A stretch of 64,000 nt of DNA from Raineyella fluvialis (GCF_009646095.1 NZ_CP045725.1:1302001-1366000), one strand, 5' to 3'; shown: positions 21,346-32,225, counted from the stretch's first letter. Program-made: numbers and translations. The notes: a model not told the origin generated them from the letters alone.

Positions 21346-21990
21346 TCAGTCCTCGGTGGTCATCACCACGACCCGACGGTTGGGCTCCTCGCCCTCGGAC
21401 TCCGAGAAGAGTCCGGCGGCGGCGACAGCATCGTGGACAATCTTGCGCTCGAACGGATTCATCGGAGTCAGGCGCACCGACTCACCGGTCTCCTTGACCT
21501 CCTCGATCGCGTCGGCGGCCATCTCCTGCAGCTCCTGGCGGCGTCGATCACGGTGCCCACCGATGTCGAGCATCAGCCGGCTGCGGTGTCCGGTCTCGAC
21601 CAGCACCGCCAGTCGGGTCAGCTCCTGCAGGGCCTCGAGCACCTCGCCGTTGCGGCCGATCAGCACATCGCTGTCGGTGAGGATCGAGACGTGCGCCCGT
21701 CCGGACTCCACGAAGGTGTCGATGTCGCCGTCCTCGTCCGCGATGTCGAGCAGTTCCTCCAGGTAGTCGGCCGCCACCTCGCCCTCGACGTCCAGCGGAC
21801 CCTCCGGCTCGTCGTCCTCATCCTCGGCCTCGTCGTCGCCCTCGTCGCCCTCGTCGCCCTCGGCGTCCTCCGGGTCGACATCCGCGACGACGTCGTCCGG
21901 CTCGGCCTCGTGCCCCTCGACAGGGTCGACTCGTGCGGCGTCCTCCGGTGACGGGTCGACGGTCTCAGCGCTGACATCCGTATCGGTCAT
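21346..21990 (-). CDS. jag: Jag/KhpB family RNA-binding protein
   Basis: The 214-residue protein begins with about 75 strongly acidic residues (runs of Glu/Asp), followed by a KH domain whose loop reads VLIGRNGEVLEAL. A C-terminal R3H domain contains RDRRRQELQEMA and NPFERKIVHDAV. It binds RNA and, with KhpA, influences cell division and envelope synthesis in Gram-positives. The long acidic N-terminus replaces the Jag_N domain seen in Firmicutes and is typical of Actinobacteria. Confidence 0.93.
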   Translation of the reverse strand: MTDTDVSAETVDPSPEDAARVDPVEGHEAEPDDVVADVDPEDAEGDEGDEGDDEAEDEDDEPEGPLDVEGEVAADYLEELLDIADEDGDIDTFVESGRAHVSILTDSDVLIGRNGEVLEALQELTRLAVLVETGHRSRLMLDIGGHRDRRRQELQEMAADAIEEVKETGESVRLTPMNPFERKIVHDAVAAAGLFSESEGEEPNRRVVVMTTED

Positions 21991-22053
21991 GGGGAAACTC
22001 CTCGATGGGAACGGTGAAATCCAGGGGGGTACGCGTCCGCGCGGCGCGTCCCG

Positions 22054-23124
22054 CTACTTCTTCTTGCTGCTCCGCTTGGCCCGCGTGGTCTGCGCCGGCT
22101 GGTTCCGCGTGGCGACCGAGGGCGGAGGGGTCTTCTTCTCCTTCTTCGGCGCCGCCTGGTCGCGCTCAGCCACCTCGGCGGCCTCCGCCGCCTTGAGCTC
22201 GGCGATCCGCGCGCGGGTCAGCTTGTCACCGGGGCGCACCTTGCGGGGGTTCAGACCCTTGGCCCGGATCCGCTCCTCCCAGTCGAGGTATGCGGGGGTG
22301 CCGGGGGAGGGGTTGTTGCGGATGATCCACTCCTGCTGGCCGAAGGACCAGACCGTGGTCGTCAGCAGGTAGATCAGCACGCCGACCGGGATGGTGGCGC
22401 CGAAGAAGATGTACATGCCGGGGAGCAGGTAGACCATCATCTTCTGCTGCTGCGCCATCGGACCGGACATCGCCTGCGGCGACATGTTCCGCTGGTACAT
22501 CTGGCGGGAGGTGAAGAACTGCGCGAGGACCATGACGATCGTCATGATGGCCGTGAGCACCTGCGCGCCGCCGAAACCGCCGTCGAAGGGCCAGAACTTC
22601 GCCGAGAGCGGCACCCCGAAAATGGTCGCGTGGGTCAGCGAGTCGAGCAGTGCCTGGTGCTCCGGGCCGGACAGCCACGAGCCGCGAGCCTGACCGCGGG
22701 CGGCACCGTCGATCACCCGGTACAGGGACAGGAAGAACGGCATCTGGATGAGCAGCGGCAAGCAGGAGGCCATCGGATTGACGCCCTCCTCCTTGTAGAG
22801 CTTCATCGTCTCCTGGCCGAGGCGGTCACGGTCGTCCGCGTACTTCTTCTGCAGCTCCTGCAGCTTGGGCTGCAGCTCCTGCATCCCCCGCGTGCTGTTG
22901 ATCTGCTTGACGAACAGCGGGATCATCGCGGCGCGCACGGCCACGGTCAGCAGCACGATGGACATGCCCCAGGCGGCGCCGGTCCCCGCGCCGAAGATCG
23001 GTGCCAGCAACCAGTGGAAGCCGACCATGATGCCGGACACCACCCAGTAGAGCGGCTGCGCGATGGCGCTGAAGAAATCGTTGATCCCGGCCAGGGGGAC
23101 CAGGAGCGGTTGGAACAGATCCAT
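22054..23124 (-). CDS. yidC: Membrane protein insertase YidC
   Basis: The 356-residue Oxa1/YidC insertase has five membrane helices and lacks the large periplasmic domain of proteobacterial forms. The conserved core covers WGMSIVLLTVAVRAAMIPLF (helix with the hydrophilic-groove Arg) and GVNPMASCLPLLIQMPFFLSL. The C-terminal tail is long and rich in Lys and Arg, which suits ribosome binding. It inserts membrane proteins with or without SecYEG. yidD lies 14 bp upstream in the same operon. Confidence 0.96.
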   Translation of the reverse strand: MDLFQPLLVPLAGINDFFSAIAQPLYWVVSGIMVGFHWLLAPIFGAGTGAAWGMSIVLLTVAVRAAMIPLFVKQINSTRGMQELQPKLQELQKKYADDRDRLGQETMKLYKEEGVNPMASCLPLLIQMPFFLSLYRVIDGAARGQARGSWLSGPEHQALLDSLTHATIFGVPLSAKFWPFDGGFGGAQVLTAIMTIVMVLAQFFTSRQMYQRNMSPQAMSGPMAQQQKMMVYLLPGMYIFFGATIPVGVLIYLLTTTVWSFGQQEWIIRNNPSPGTPAYLDWEERIRAKGLNPRKVRPGDKLTRARIAELKAAEAAEVAERDQAAPKKEKKTPPPSVATRNQPAQTTRAKRSSKKK

Positions 23125-23138
23125 AACGGTGCAGACCT

Positions 23139-23474
23139 CTACGACGTCGAACGGGTGGACAAATCATCGGGGCCGGCAGACACGCCCGGTGCGTAGTGGA
23201 GACCGTGAGCGGCCAGCTGTGCCTTGGCCGCCTGTTCCTCGGCCCACTCCTCGGCTGCGGGTGTTCCCGGTACCGGATCGTAGCCACCGGCGGCCCACGG
23301 ATGACAACGGCCCAACCGTCGTGCGGCGAGCCAGCTGCCCTTGATCGACCCGTGCACCCGCACCGCCTCCAGGGCATAGGCCGAACATGACGGGTAGTAC
23401 CGGCAGACCGGCCCGTAGAGAGGACTGATCAGGGCGCGGTACAGCTTCAGCAGGCCGATCAGCACGTACCTCAT
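23139..23474 (-). CDS. yidD: Membrane protein insertion efficiency factor YidD
   Basis: The 111-residue protein shows the whole YidD signature: [29 protein letters not shown] and [14 protein letters not shown], with the three conserved cysteines. It is membrane-associated and assists YidC. The ATG at 23474 lies 11 bases after the rnpA stop; a longer in-frame start at 23516 would overlap rnpA and add residues that are not conserved. Confidence 0.94.
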   Translation of the reverse strand: MRYVLIGLLKLYRALISPLYGPVCRYYPSCSAYALEAVRVHGSIKGSWLAARRLGRCHPWAAGGYDPVPGTPAAEEWAEEQAAKAQLAAHGLHYAPGVSAGPDDLSTRSTS

Positions 23475-23485
23475 CCCGAACCCCT

Positions 23486-23824
23486 TCAGCGAGCCCGCGC
23501 GACGGCGCGATCCCACGCCGCCGTGAAGTCGTCCACCAAACGCTCCGGCTCGGCCGAGGCCAGCGGGAGCGCCCGGACGACCACCCGCGCGGTCGCCGGC
23601 AACCCGGCCAGCCGACCGGCGGCCAGGTGGCGCAGGCGTCGCTTCGTACGGTTCCGGGTCACAGCGTTCCCCACAGCCTTGGATACGACGAAGCCCACCT
23701 GGGCAGGCGGGCTGTCACCGAGGCGGGCGTGCACCACGACACTCGGTTTGGCCGCACGGATCCCGCGACGCACCGTGAGCCTGAACTCATCGGAGGATCG
23801 CATCCGGGCGCCATTGGGCAACAT
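23486..23824 (-). CDS. rnpA: Ribonuclease P protein component
   Basis: The 112-residue basic protein is the protein subunit of RNase P, which matures tRNA 5' ends. It begins [21 protein letters not shown] and contains the RNR motif [15 protein letters not shown] around residues 60-74. The ATG at 23824 was chosen because the residues after it match the family, while the longer open frame upstream crosses rpmH. It follows rpmH by 23 bp, as in nearly all bacteria. Confidence 0.95.
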   Translation of the reverse strand: MLPNGARMRSSDEFRLTVRRGIRAAKPSVVVHARLGDSPPAQVGFVVSKAVGNAVTRNRTKRRLRHLAAGRLAGLPATARVVVRALPLASAEPERLVDDFTAAWDRAVARAR

Positions 23825-23847
23825 CCGTGCGACGGTTCGTCGTACGC

Positions 23848-23985
23848 TCAGGCGGAGAGCTTCTCGCGACCCTTGGCGCGACGACGCGCGATGGTGGCGC
23901 GACCGGCACGGGTCCGCATCTTGGTGCGGAAGCCGTGGGTACGGGCCCGGCGCCGGTTGCTCGGCTGGTAGGTGCGCTTGCTCAC
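23848..23985 (-). CDS. rpmH: 50S ribosomal protein L34
   Basis: This is a 45-residue, very basic ribosomal protein with the invariant [19 protein letters not shown] start and the RRRAKGR end. The start codon is GTG at 23985, with GGGAG nine bases upstream. It is too short for a default gene finder but unmistakable. It heads the minus-strand array and is divergent from dnaA across a 400-bp region with DnaA boxes. Confidence 0.96.
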   Translation of the reverse strand: MSKRTYQPSNRRRARTHGFRTKMRTRAGRATIARRRAKGREKLSA

Positions 23986-24151
23986 GAATATCTCCCAAGT
24001 ACTGAGATCGACAGGACGTACCGAGGGGCCGATACGCGAACGGACACCACGGTGGTGACCGGTCCACGGTACGCGGAGGGGGCGCCAAAGGCAATTCAGC
24101 GAACCGCTGGCCCCCGTACACCACCCGGTGCAAGAATCCTGCCTGGTGACG

Positions 24152-24343
24152 TTGTCCACACGACACGCCGACCAGCCGGCGAGAAGGCCTGTGGTGGTTT
24201 TGCGCGGGTCTGACCGTCCGAGTACCCTCGAGCCTTCCGGCCTCCGCCGACAACCGCACACCAGTCCCCCAGGAGCAGCCCCGTGGCCTCGCCACAGAGG
24301 GGCGTCAGCCGTTTTCCACACCTGTGGAAAGATGTGTGGACGC
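24152..24343. promoter_or_regulatory. DnaA-box cluster upstream of dnaA
   Basis: TTGTCCACA at 24152-24160 is a perfect actinobacterial DnaA box. TTTTCCACA (24312-24320), TGTGGAAAG (24323-24331) and TGTGGACGC (24335-24343) form a tight group just before dnaA; the first two build an inverted repeat. These sites should autoregulate dnaA and may be a second part of the origin. The rpmH and dnaA promoters must also lie in 23986-24383, which carries no gene. Confidence 0.75.
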
Positions 24344-24383
24344 GGCGCATGCAGGACCGCATCCAGGACAGGAAAGGGCACGC

Positions 24384-25868
24384 GTGACTGGGACGACCCC
24401 CGAACACCCGCGGTTCACCACTGACCAGCTGCCGGAGGCGTGGGCGTACATCGTGAAGCACTCCGGGGCTCGCCACCGGGGCCTGCTGCGTAACACCAAG
24501 CCGCTCACCGTGGTCCAGAACACCGTGATGGTCGCCGTCCCGAACGAGTACACCCGAGACCAGCTCGAGAACCGGCTGCGTCCCGGCATCGAGGAAGCCC
24601 TGTCCGACTGCTTCCGGCACATGACCCGGCTCGCCGTCACCGTCGACCCGGACATCGCCCTCGACCTGGCGGAACTGCCGCTGGAAGCACCGGAATCGAC
24701 GACCGACGAGGAGCTCGACGACGAGTGGTCCAACGAGGACGTCGCCTTCAGCGGTCGGGTGGGCCCCTTCGTCCCGCGACCCAACCCGGGCACCAGTCGC
24801 GACGGCAACCTCAACGGGGCCGTCCTGGAGAACAGCCGCCTCAACCCGCAGTACACGTTCGACAACTTCATCATCGGGCCGTCCAACCGGCTGGCCAATG
24901 CGGCCGCGCGCGCCGCGGCGGAGACCCCCGGCAAGGTGTTCAACCCGCTGGTCATCTACGGCGGCTCAGGACTGGGCAAGACGCACCTCATGCACGCCGT
25001 CGGTCACTACGTCCTCCACCTCTATCCGGACGCCCGGGTGCGCTACGTCTCGACCGAGGAACTCACCAATGAGTTCATCAACGCGATCTCGGAGAACCAG
25101 ACCGTCGAGTTCCGTCGCCGCTACCGCGAGGTCGACGTGCTGCTGATCGACGACATCCAGTTCCTGGAAGGGAAGATCCAGACGCAGGAGGAGTTCTTCC
25201 ACACCTTCAACACGCTGCAGAACGCCGAGAAGCAGATCGTGATGACCTCCGACCGGCCGCCCAAGCTCCTGGAGGCGCTCGAGCCGCGGCTGCGATCGCG
25301 GTTCCAGTCCGGACTGATCGCCGACGTGCACGCCCCCGACCTGGAGACCCGGATCGCGATCCTCTACAAGAAGGCGGAGCAGGAGCGGCTGGCGATCGAC
25401 CCCGAGGTGCTGCAGTTCATCGCCGAGCGGATCCAGACGAACATCCGCGAGCTCGAGGGGGCGCTGATCCGCGTCGCCGCCTTCGCCTCGCTCAACGGTG
25501 AACCCGTCGACCTGCCGCTGGCCCAGGTGGTGCTCCAGGACCTCATCCCGGCCGGCAACGGCTCGGAGATCACCCCGGGCCTGATCATGGCCCAGACGGC
25601 GTCGTACTTCGGCATGAGCATCGACGAGCTGTGCAGCACCTCGCGTACGCAGAACATCGCCACGGCCCGCCAGATCGCGATGTACCTGTGCCGGGAGCTC
25701 ACCGACCTGTCGCTGCCGAAGATCGGCCAGCAGTTCGGCGGCCGCGACCACACCACGGTGATGCACGCCGACCGGAAGATCCGCACGCTGATGTCGGAAC
25801 GTCGCGAGGTCTACACCCAGGTGACGGAGCTGACCACCAGGATCCGCCAGAAGGCCGAGAAGGCCTGA
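24384..25868 (+). CDS. dnaA: Chromosomal replication initiator DnaA
   Basis: The 494-residue AAA+ initiator binds DnaA boxes and melts the origin. An N-terminal oligomerisation and helicase-contact domain is followed by an acidic linker (residues about 100-150), shorter than in Streptomyces. Walker A GGSGLGKT lies near 193 and Walker [10 protein letters not shown] near 253. The C-terminal DNA-binding domain has the diagnostic [14 protein letters not shown]. The start is GTG 24384 with AGGAAAGG about seven bases upstream. An intrinsic terminator follows, so dnaN is expressed from its own promoter. Confidence 0.97.
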   Translation: MTGTTPEHPRFTTDQLPEAWAYIVKHSGARHRGLLRNTKPLTVVQNTVMVAVPNEYTRDQLENRLRPGIEEALSDCFRHMTRLAVTVDPDIALDLAELPLEAPESTTDEELDDEWSNEDVAFSGRVGPFVPRPNPGTSRDGNLNGAVLENSRLNPQYTFDNFIIGPSNRLANAAARAAAETPGKVFNPLVIYGGSGLGKTHLMHAVGHYVLHLYPDARVRYVSTEELTNEFINAISENQTVEFRRRYREVDVLLIDDIQFLEGKIQTQEEFFHTFNTLQNAEKQIVMTSDRPPKLLEALEPRLRSRFQSGLIADVHAPDLETRIAILYKKAEQERLAIDPEVLQFIAERIQTNIRELEGALIRVAAFASLNGEPVDLPLAQVVLQDLIPAGNGSEITPGLIMAQTASYFGMSIDELCSTSRTQNIATARQIAMYLCRELTDLSLPKIGQQFGGRDHTTVMHADRKIRTLMSERREVYTQVTELTTRIRQKAEKA

Positions 25869-25891
25869 CCCGACGCCGTGTGGACCCCGCA

Positions 25892-25923
25892 ATGCCCCCG
25901 GAACAGTCCGGGGGCATTTTTTT
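25892..25923 (+). terminator. Intrinsic terminator of dnaA
   Basis: A stem of at least ten base pairs (TGCCCCCGGA with TCCGGGGGCA, loop ACAG) is followed directly by seven T. This is a textbook rho-independent terminator and isolates dnaA from the origin and dnaN. Confidence 0.93.
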
Positions 25924-26288
25924 GCCTCTCGACGTCCTTGTCAACACCTGTGGACGGGCTTGTGGACAATTGTGGACAGCGGCAGGTGGACCTGCGGACA
26001 GGATCGGGATCCCGGTGGCCAGTCCCTGCGCCCCTCCACATCTTTCACCCGTGTGATTTTTGGTTCCGCACCGCCGCTGTGGACGGGCATTGCCGGCGTG
26101 ACTAGGGAAGAGGCGGCTTCTCCACAGTATCCACACCACCTATTACTACTGCTGTATCCATATATCGATGCCGAGGACGTAGAAGCAGGGTCGACGACGC
26201 CCCGTGACACGCAACCCACGGCCGAGCTCTGTAGATATGATCGGGTGGCCACGTCTTCGGGTGGCATCGAGAGCGCTCAGGAGGCCCT
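25924..26288. other. Chromosomal replication origin (oriC) between dnaA and dnaN
   Basis: The gene-free 365 bp hold several DnaA boxes: TGTGGACGG (25949), the perfect TGTGGACAA (25961), TGTGGACAG (25971), TGTGGACGG (26078), TTCTCCACA (26118) and GTATCCACA (26127). TTGTCAACA at 25938 is a one-mismatch site. The pair at 26118-26135 abuts an AT-rich stretch at 26138-26167, the most likely unwinding element. A promoter for dnaN should lie near 26230. The dnaA-oriC-dnaN arrangement is the usual one in Gram-positives. Confidence 0.85.
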
Positions 26289-27440
26289 GTGAAGTTCGAA
26301 GTCGACCGCGACGTGTTGGCGGAGTCCGTCGCCTGGGTCGCCCGGAGCCTGCCCACGCGCCCCTCGATCCCGATCCTCGCCGGCCTGATGATCCACGCCG
26401 AGGGCGAGTCGCTGACACTGTCCAGCTTCGACTACGAGACCTCGGCCCGGGTCGACCTGCCCGCCACGGTCCACGACGAGGGCACCGCGCTGGTGTCCGG
26501 ACGCCTGCTGGCCGACATCACCCGATCGCTGCCGCATGCCGGGGTGTCGGTGGACACCGCCGGGACGGCGATGGAGCTGACCTGTGGCAGCGCTCACTTC
26601 ACCCTGCAGTTGCTGCCCACCGACGACTACCCGGTGCTCCCGGCGATGCCGACCGAGACCGGCACCGTGGCCAGCGACGCCCTCGCCGAGGCCGTCTCCC
26701 AGGTCGCCGTCGCCGCGGGCCGCGACGAGCTGCTGCCGATCTTCACCGGCGTCCGGGTCGAGATCGACGGGGAGACCCTCTCGATGCTCGCCACCGACCG
26801 CTACCGGATGGCCCTCAAGGAGATCAGCTGGACCCCTGCCCGCTCCGACTTCCGGGGCAACGCCCTGGTCCCGGCGAAGGTGCTCTCCGAGGCCGCCAAG
26901 TCCATGGCCGGCGGCGAGTCGGTGAGCATCGCGCTGTCCCAGCCGGGCAGCGGTGAGGGGATCATCGGCTTCGCCGGTGAATCGCACGGGACCCAGCGCC
27001 GGATCACCACCCGGTTGCTCGACGGGGAGTTCCCCAAGGTCCGCCACCTGATGGAGATCCAGGCCCTGCTGACCGTGCGGTGCGCCACCTCCGACCTCAT
27101 CGACGCGGCCAAGCGTGTCGCGCTGGTGGCCGAGCGCAACTCGCCGCTGCGGATGGTGATGGGGGACGGCGAGGTGACCCTCGAGGCCGCCAGCGGTGAC
27201 CACGCGCATGCCTCCGAGCAGATCGAGGCTCTCCTCGACACCGCCGGTGACCCGATGACCGCCGCCGGCTTCAATCCGCAGTACCTGCTCGACGCCCTGG
27301 GCGCGCTGGACGCCGCGTACGTGAACTTCTCCTTCACCCAGCCGGGCAAGCCCTGCCTGCTCACCGGCGTGGGGAGCCTTGACGGTGACCCGCTCCTCGA
27401 CTACCGCCACGTCATCATGCTGATGCGGCTGCCTGACTGA
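26289..27440 (+). CDS. dnaN: DNA polymerase III sliding clamp (beta subunit)
   Basis: The 383-residue clamp is built of three similar domains and tethers the replicative polymerase to DNA. The N-terminal LAESVAWVARSLPTRPSIPILAG pattern, the middle-domain LLPIFTGVRVE and ATDRYRMA, and the C-terminal VIMLMRLPD end match DnaN. The start is GTG 26289 with AGGAG just upstream. It opens the dnaN-gnd-recF run typical of Actinobacteria. Confidence 0.97.
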   Translation: MKFEVDRDVLAESVAWVARSLPTRPSIPILAGLMIHAEGESLTLSSFDYETSARVDLPATVHDEGTALVSGRLLADITRSLPHAGVSVDTAGTAMELTCGSAHFTLQLLPTDDYPVLPAMPTETGTVASDALAEAVSQVAVAAGRDELLPIFTGVRVEIDGETLSMLATDRYRMALKEISWTPARSDFRGNALVPAKVLSEAAKSMAGGESVSIALSQPGSGEGIIGFAGESHGTQRRITTRLLDGEFPKVRHLMEIQALLTVRCATSDLIDAAKRVALVAERNSPLRMVMGDGEVTLEAASGDHAHASEQIEALLDTAGDPMTAAGFNPQYLLDALGALDAAYVNFSFTQPGKPCLLTGVGSLDGDPLLDYRHVIMLMRLPD

Positions 27441-27469
27441 GCAATCCCCAACTGACGATCGGACGCGAC

Positions 27470-28350
27470 ATGACATCTCTGGGACTCGTGGGACTGGGCC
27501 GGATGGGCGGCAACATGCGCGAGCGCTGGCGGGCGGCCGGCGTCGAGGTCGTCGGCTTCGATCTCAACCAGGAGCTGAGTGACGCGACCGATCCGGCCGA
27601 CCTGGTCTCCCGTCTGCAGGCCCCCGGGTGATCTGGCTGATGCTGCCGGTGCAGCACATCGACGCGATGCTGGAGCAGCTCGTTCCGCTGTTGGAGGAGG
27701 GCGACGTCGTCGTCGACGGCGGCAACTCCAAGTACACCGACGACCAGCGCCGGGCCGCCCACTGCGCCGAGCACGGCATCGCCTTCGTCGACTGCGGCGT
27801 CTCCGGCGGGGTCTGGGGCCGGACGAACGGCTACGCCCTGATGGTCGGCGGCGAGCAGGACGTCGTCCAGCGGCTGATGCCCTACTTCGAGGCCCTGAAG
27901 CCGGCCGGTGACTTCGGTTTCGTGCACTCCGGACCGGTCGGCGCCGGGCACTTCGCCAAGATGGTCCACAACGGCATCGAGTACGCGATGATGCAGGCGT
28001 ACGCGGAGGGCTGGGAGCTGCTGGAGACCGCCGATCTGGTCACCGACGTGCCGGCTGTCTTCCGGTCCTGGCGCGAGGGCTCGGTGGTGAAGTCCTGGCT
28101 GCTCGACCTGCTCGACCACGCGCTCGAGAACGACCCGGATCTGTCCGACATCCGCGGCTACGCGGAGGACTCCGGCGAGGGTCGCTGGACCGTGGAGACG
28201 GCCATCGAGTTGGGCGTGCCGACGCCGGCGATCAGCGCCTCCCTCTACTCCCGCTTCGTCTCCCGCCAGACGGACTCGCCGGCGATGAAGATGATCGCCG
28301 CGCTGCGCAACCAGTTCGGCGGGCACGCCGTCCTCCCCGAGGACGACTGA
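27470..28350 (+). pseudogene. gnd: 6-phosphogluconate dehydrogenase (decarboxylating, short GndA type), frame broken
   Basis: The enzyme oxidises 6-phosphogluconate to ribulose-5-phosphate and CO2. The ATG at 27470 starts the Rossmann motif GLVGLGRMGGNM. The later frame carries DGGNSKYT, CGVSGGVWG and the catalytic [13 protein letters not shown] interrupts after LQAPG: at 27621-27628 (CCCCCGGG) one base is missing, and its addition gives LQAPRVIWLMLPV and an intact protein of about 293 residues, the length of the short class. This class is linked to dnaN-recF in many Actinobacteria. A sequence error is the likely cause. Confidence 0.93.
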
Positions 28351-28355
28351 GCCTG

Positions 28356-29510
28356 GTGTACGTCGACCACCTCACGCTGGCCGACTTCCGGTCGTACGCG
28401 TACGTCGATGTCGACCTCGCGCCCGGAGTGGTGACCTTCGTCGGGGCGAACGGGCAGGGGAAGACCAATCTGGTCGAGGCTGTCGACTACCTGGCCACCT
28501 TGGGCTCGCACCGCGTCTCCAGCGACCTACCGCTGGTGCGGCACGGCAACGAGCGCGCGACGATCAAGGCCCGGGTCCGGGCGGGCCGTGAGGACGATCG
28601 CGCCCTGGTGCTGGAGATCGACATCCACCCCGGTCGGGCGAACAAGGCCCGGCTCAACCGGGCACCGCTGGGCCGTCCCCGCGAACTGCTGGGGATCCTG
28701 CGCACCGTGGTGTTCTCTCCGGAAGACCTCGCCGTCGTCAAGGGGGATCCGGCCGAACGCCGGCAGTTCCTCGACGGGCTGGTCACGACCCGCTGGCCCC
28801 GGATGGCCGGCGTACGCCACGACTATGACAAGGTGCTGCGGCAGCGCAACAGCCTGTTGAAGACGATGTCGGGGCGGGGTGGGCGCACGGCCGACCCGTA
28901 CGCCGAGGACACCCTGCGGATCTGGGACGACCAGCTCGCGGCCGTCGGGGCCGAGGTGCTCTCCGCCCGACTGGACACCCTGGCCGCGCTGATGCCGCAC
29001 GCCGCTCGGGCGTACGCCGAGATCGCCCCGAGCAACAACCTGGCCACCGCCCGCTACCGCAGCACCCTCGAGGAGGCGGCGGGCGGGGAGGGCCTGCCGT
29101 TCGATCGCGAGGAGCTGCGGCAGCTGCTGCTCACCCAGATGGCGGAACGGCGGGCGGAGGAGGTGGCGCGCGGGGTTTCCCTGGTGGGGCCGCACCGCGA
29201 CGACATCGACCTCGCCCTCGGCGACCTGCCGGCGAAGGGCTACGCCAGCCACGGGGAGTCATGGTCGTACGCCCTGGCCCTCAAGCTGGGCGGTTTCCAC
29301 CTGCTGCGCGCGGACGGCATCGAGCCGGTGCTGATCCTCGACGACGTCTTCGCCGAGCTGGACGCCACCCGGCGCGACCGGTTGGCCGGCGGCGTCCTCG
29401 GGGCCGACCAGGTGCTGGTCACCGCCGCGGTCGCCGAGGACCTCCCGGCCTCGCTGGTGGGCCGGCGCTTCCACGTCGCCGCCGGGGAGGTGACCGCCGA
29501 TGCCGCCTGA
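28356..29510 (+). CDS. recF: DNA replication and repair protein RecF
   Basis: The 384-residue SMC-like ATPase helps load RecA on gapped DNA. It has Walker [11 protein letters not shown] at about residues 31-40, the RecF signature [22 protein letters not shown], and Walker [12 protein letters not shown] near 330. The start is GTG 28356, five bases after the gnd stop. Its end overlaps the start of the DciA gene by 11 bp, so the two are co-translated. Confidence 0.96.
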   Translation: MYVDHLTLADFRSYAYVDVDLAPGVVTFVGANGQGKTNLVEAVDYLATLGSHRVSSDLPLVRHGNERATIKARVRAGREDDRALVLEIDIHPGRANKARLNRAPLGRPRELLGILRTVVFSPEDLAVVKGDPAERRQFLDGLVTTRWPRMAGVRHDYDKVLRQRNSLLKTMSGRGGRTADPYAEDTLRIWDDQLAAVGAEVLSARLDTLAALMPHAARAYAEIAPSNNLATARYRSTLEEAAGGEGLPFDREELRQLLLTQMAERRAEEVARGVSLVGPHRDDIDLALGDLPAKGYASHGESWSYALALKLGGFHLLRADGIEPVLILDDVFAELDATRRDRLAGGVLGADQVLVTAAVAEDLPASLVGRRFHVAAGEVTADAA

Positions 29511-30042
29511 GACCACGGGGTCCGACGAGTCTGGCGAGCCGACCTCGGTCCCCGACCCGGACGGCCTCGACCTGGCCCGCCGGATCGCCCGCCAGGTGAA
29601 CGCCGGGACGCCGGCCCCGCAGCCCGCGCCGCGGCGGCGTCGTCGCCGGCCCGCCGAGCCGCTGTCGTCGGGAGCCCGGCCCGACGACCGTGACCCGCAG
29701 CCGATCGGCAACGTGCTGCGCCGGATGGTGGAGGAACGCGGCTGGCGCACCGATCTCGACGTGCACGCCCTGATGGCGCGCTGGCCCGACCTGATCGGCC
29801 CCTCCAACGCCGCGCACTGCCGCCCCGAGGCGTACGAGGACGGGGTGCTCACCGTCCGCACGTCGTCGACCGCCTGGGCGGTGCAGATGCGCGGCATCGC
29901 CCCGGCGGTGATCACCCGCCTGAACCAGCAGCTGGGCTCTGAGGTGGTACGCCGGATCCTGGTCAAGGGACCGGATGCCCCGTCCTGGAGCCATGGTCGG
30001 CTCCGGGTCAAGGGCCGCGGACCGCGCGACACGTACGGGTGA
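29500..30042 (+). CDS. DciA/DUF721 family protein
   Basis: The 180-residue protein has a disordered N-terminal half with a run of arginines, then the DUF721 domain (about residues 70-165) containing [26 protein letters not shown] and [15 protein letters not shown]. Related DciA proteins interact with and help load the replicative helicase in bacteria lacking DnaC; this role is inferred for the actinobacterial form between recF and gyrB. It overlaps recF by 11 bp. Confidence 0.88.
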   Translation: MPPETTGSDESGEPTSVPDPDGLDLARRIARQVNAGTPAPQPAPRRRRRRPAEPLSSGARPDDRDPQPIGNVLRRMVEERGWRTDLDVHALMARWPDLIGPSNAAHCRPEAYEDGVLTVRTSSTAWAVQMRGIAPAVITRLNQQLGSEVVRRILVKGPDAPSWSHGRLRVKGRGPRDTYG

Positions 30043-30174
30043 TTCTGGGCGACCGTGTGCCCATCGACGTGGTGACCCCCGCGAATGACCCTCCCAGGGC
30101 CTCAGAACCCCCTCCAAGGCCTCCAGCGCGCGTGTGTGACCTGGCCCACGGACCCCGTAGGGTAGGATGCAGAG

Positions 30175-32208
30175 GTGACCGAAGCCGAGCAGAACGCCCA
30201 CGTGGCACCCGACACGTACGACGCCAGTTCCATCAGCGTCCTGGAGGGTCTGGAGGCGGTTCGCAAGCGACCGGGCATGTACATCGGCTCCACCGGGGAG
30301 CGGGGACTGCACCACCTGGTCTATGAGGTGGTCGACAACTCGGTCGACGAGGCCCTGGCAGGCTACTGCGACACCATCCGGGTCGAGTTGCTGCCGGAGA
30401 ACGGCGTGCGCGTCGTCGACAACGGCCGCGGCATCCCGGTGGGTATCCACCCCAAGGAGGGCATCCCGGCCGTCACGGTCGCCCTGACCGTCCTGCACGC
30501 CGGTGGCAAGTTCGGCACCGGCGGCTACAAGGTGTCCGGCGGTCTGCACGGTGTCGGCGTCTCGGTCGTGAACGCCCTGTCCGAACGCCTGATCGTCGAC
30601 GTGTACACGGATGGCTACCACTGGCGGCAGGGGTTCCACCTCGGCACCCCGGACGGCCCGCTGGAGCAGCTGGAGGCCACGGACGCCACCGGCACCACCG
30701 TCACCTTCTACGCCTCGGACGAGATCTTCGAGACGACGGACTACTCGTACGACACCCTGGCGACGCGGTTCCGGGAGATGGCCTTCCTCAACAAGGGCCT
30801 CTCGATCACGATCGTCGACCTGCGCCCGTCCGGGGAACTGGACGAGGCGAACGGTGAGGACCTCGACCAGGCGGCCGCCCCGGACGTCGGCAAGCGCTCG
30901 CGCGGCCCGCGGACCGACACCTTCCGGTACGACGACGGCCTGATCGACTACGTGAAGTACCTGATCGGCAGCAAGGAGACCGTCCACTCCAGCGTCATCG
31001 CGGTGGACACCCACGATCCCGAGCACGAGATGGGGCTCGAGGTCGCCATGCAGTGGAACCACTCCTACACGGAGTCGGTGCACACCTTCGCCAACACCAT
31101 CAACACCACCGAGGGCGGCACCCACGAGGAGGGCTTCCGCTCCGCGCTGACCAACACGGTGAACAAGTGGGGCGAGACCTGGGGTCTGATCAAGAAGCGC
31201 GAGGACCGGGTCTCCGGCGACGACATCCGCGAGGGCCTCACCGCGGTGATCTCGATCAAGATCGGTGAGCCGCAGTTCGAGGGTCAGACGAAGACCAAGC
31301 TCGGCAACACCGAGGCCCGCTCGTTCGTCCAGAAGGTCGTCAACGAGAAGCTCGGCGACTGGTTCGAGCAGAACCCGTCCGAGGGCAAGGACATCGTCCG
31401 CAAGTCGCAGGCGGCGGCCTCTGCCCGGATCGCGGCCCGCAAGGCCCGTGACCTCGCCCGCAACCGGAAGAGCCTGCTCGGTGGCGGGTCGCTGCCCGGC
31501 AAGTTGGCGGACTGCTCGTCGACCAACCCGGAGGAGTGCGAGGTCTTCCTGGTCGAGGGTGACTCGGCCGGCGGTTCCGCCAAGGGTGGCCGCAACCCGC
31601 GCACCCAGGCGATCCTTCCGCTGCGCGGCAAGATCCTCAACGTCGAGAAGGCGCGGATCGACAAGATCCTCCAGAACAAGGAGGTGGAGGCGATCATCAA
31701 CGCCCTCGGCACCGGCGTGCACGAGGAATTCGACATCGAGAAGCTGCGCTACCACAAGATCGTGCTGATGGCCGACGCCGACGTCGACGGTGCGCACATC
31801 CGTACGCTCCTGCTGACGCTGCTCTTCCGCTTCATGAAGCCGCTGATCGCCGCCGGGCACGTCTACCTGGCCCAGCCGCCGCTGTTCCGGCTGCGTTGGA
31901 CCAACTCCCCCCACGAGCTGGCGTACAACGACGAGGAGCGCGACCGGCTCCGCGACGCCGGCCTGGCCGCCGGCAAGAAGCTGCCGAACATCAACCCGAT
32001 CCAGCGCTACAAGGGCCTCGGTGAGATGGATCCGGAGGACCTCTGGACGACCACGATGGACCCGGACAACCGGATCCTGCTGCAGGTGACGCTGGACGAC
32101 GCGGCGGCCGCGGACGCGATGTTCACCATCCTGATGGGTGAGGACGTCGCGGAGCGCCGGGCCTTCATCCAGCGCAACGCCAAGGACGTCCGCTACCTCG
32201 ACATCTGA
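30175..32208 (+). CDS. gyrB: DNA gyrase subunit B
   Basis: The 677-residue ATPase subunit supplies energy for negative supercoiling. The GHKL ATPase motifs [12 protein letters not shown] and GGLHGVG lie in the first 130 residues; the TOPRIM motifs [14 protein letters not shown] and [14 protein letters not shown] lie near 460 and 535. The C-terminal [16 protein letters not shown] is canonical. It lacks the DNA-binding insert of Gram-negative GyrB. The start is GTG 30175. The 130 bp upstream are non-coding and probably hold the gyrBA promoter. Confidence 0.97.
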   Translation: MTEAEQNAHVAPDTYDASSISVLEGLEAVRKRPGMYIGSTGERGLHHLVYEVVDNSVDEALAGYCDTIRVELLPENGVRVVDNGRGIPVGIHPKEGIPAVTVALTVLHAGGKFGTGGYKVSGGLHGVGVSVVNALSERLIVDVYTDGYHWRQGFHLGTPDGPLEQLEATDATGTTVTFYASDEIFETTDYSYDTLATRFREMAFLNKGLSITIVDLRPSGELDEANGEDLDQAAAPDVGKRSRGPRTDTFRYDDGLIDYVKYLIGSKETVHSSVIAVDTHDPEHEMGLEVAMQWNHSYTESVHTFANTINTTEGGTHEEGFRSALTNTVNKWGETWGLIKKREDRVSGDDIREGLTAVISIKIGEPQFEGQTKTKLGNTEARSFVQKVVNEKLGDWFEQNPSEGKDIVRKSQAAASARIAARKARDLARNRKSLLGGGSLPGKLADCSSTNPEECEVFLVEGDSAGGSAKGGRNPRTQAILPLRGKILNVEKARIDKILQNKEVEAIINALGTGVHEEFDIEKLRYHKIVLMADADVDGAHIRTLLLTLLFRFMKPLIAAGHVYLAQPPLFRLRWTNSPHELAYNDEERDRLRDAGLAAGKKLPNINPIQRYKGLGEMDPEDLWTTTMDPDNRILLQVTLDDAAAADAMFTILMGEDVAERRAFIQRNAKDVRYLDI

Positions 32209-32225
32209 TCGGAAGAACTGAACAC

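Noticed and set aside
27470-27630. In-frame TGA in gnd as a recoding or selenocysteine signal
   Set aside because: The reading frame also changes at this point; a missing base in CCCCCGGG explains both, and no recoding element is seen.
29419-31914. 831-residue open frame antisense to recF-dciA-gyrB
   Set aside because: Composition (Val/Arg/Gly/His/Asp-rich, no domains) is that of a high-GC shadow frame; gyrB is on the other strand.
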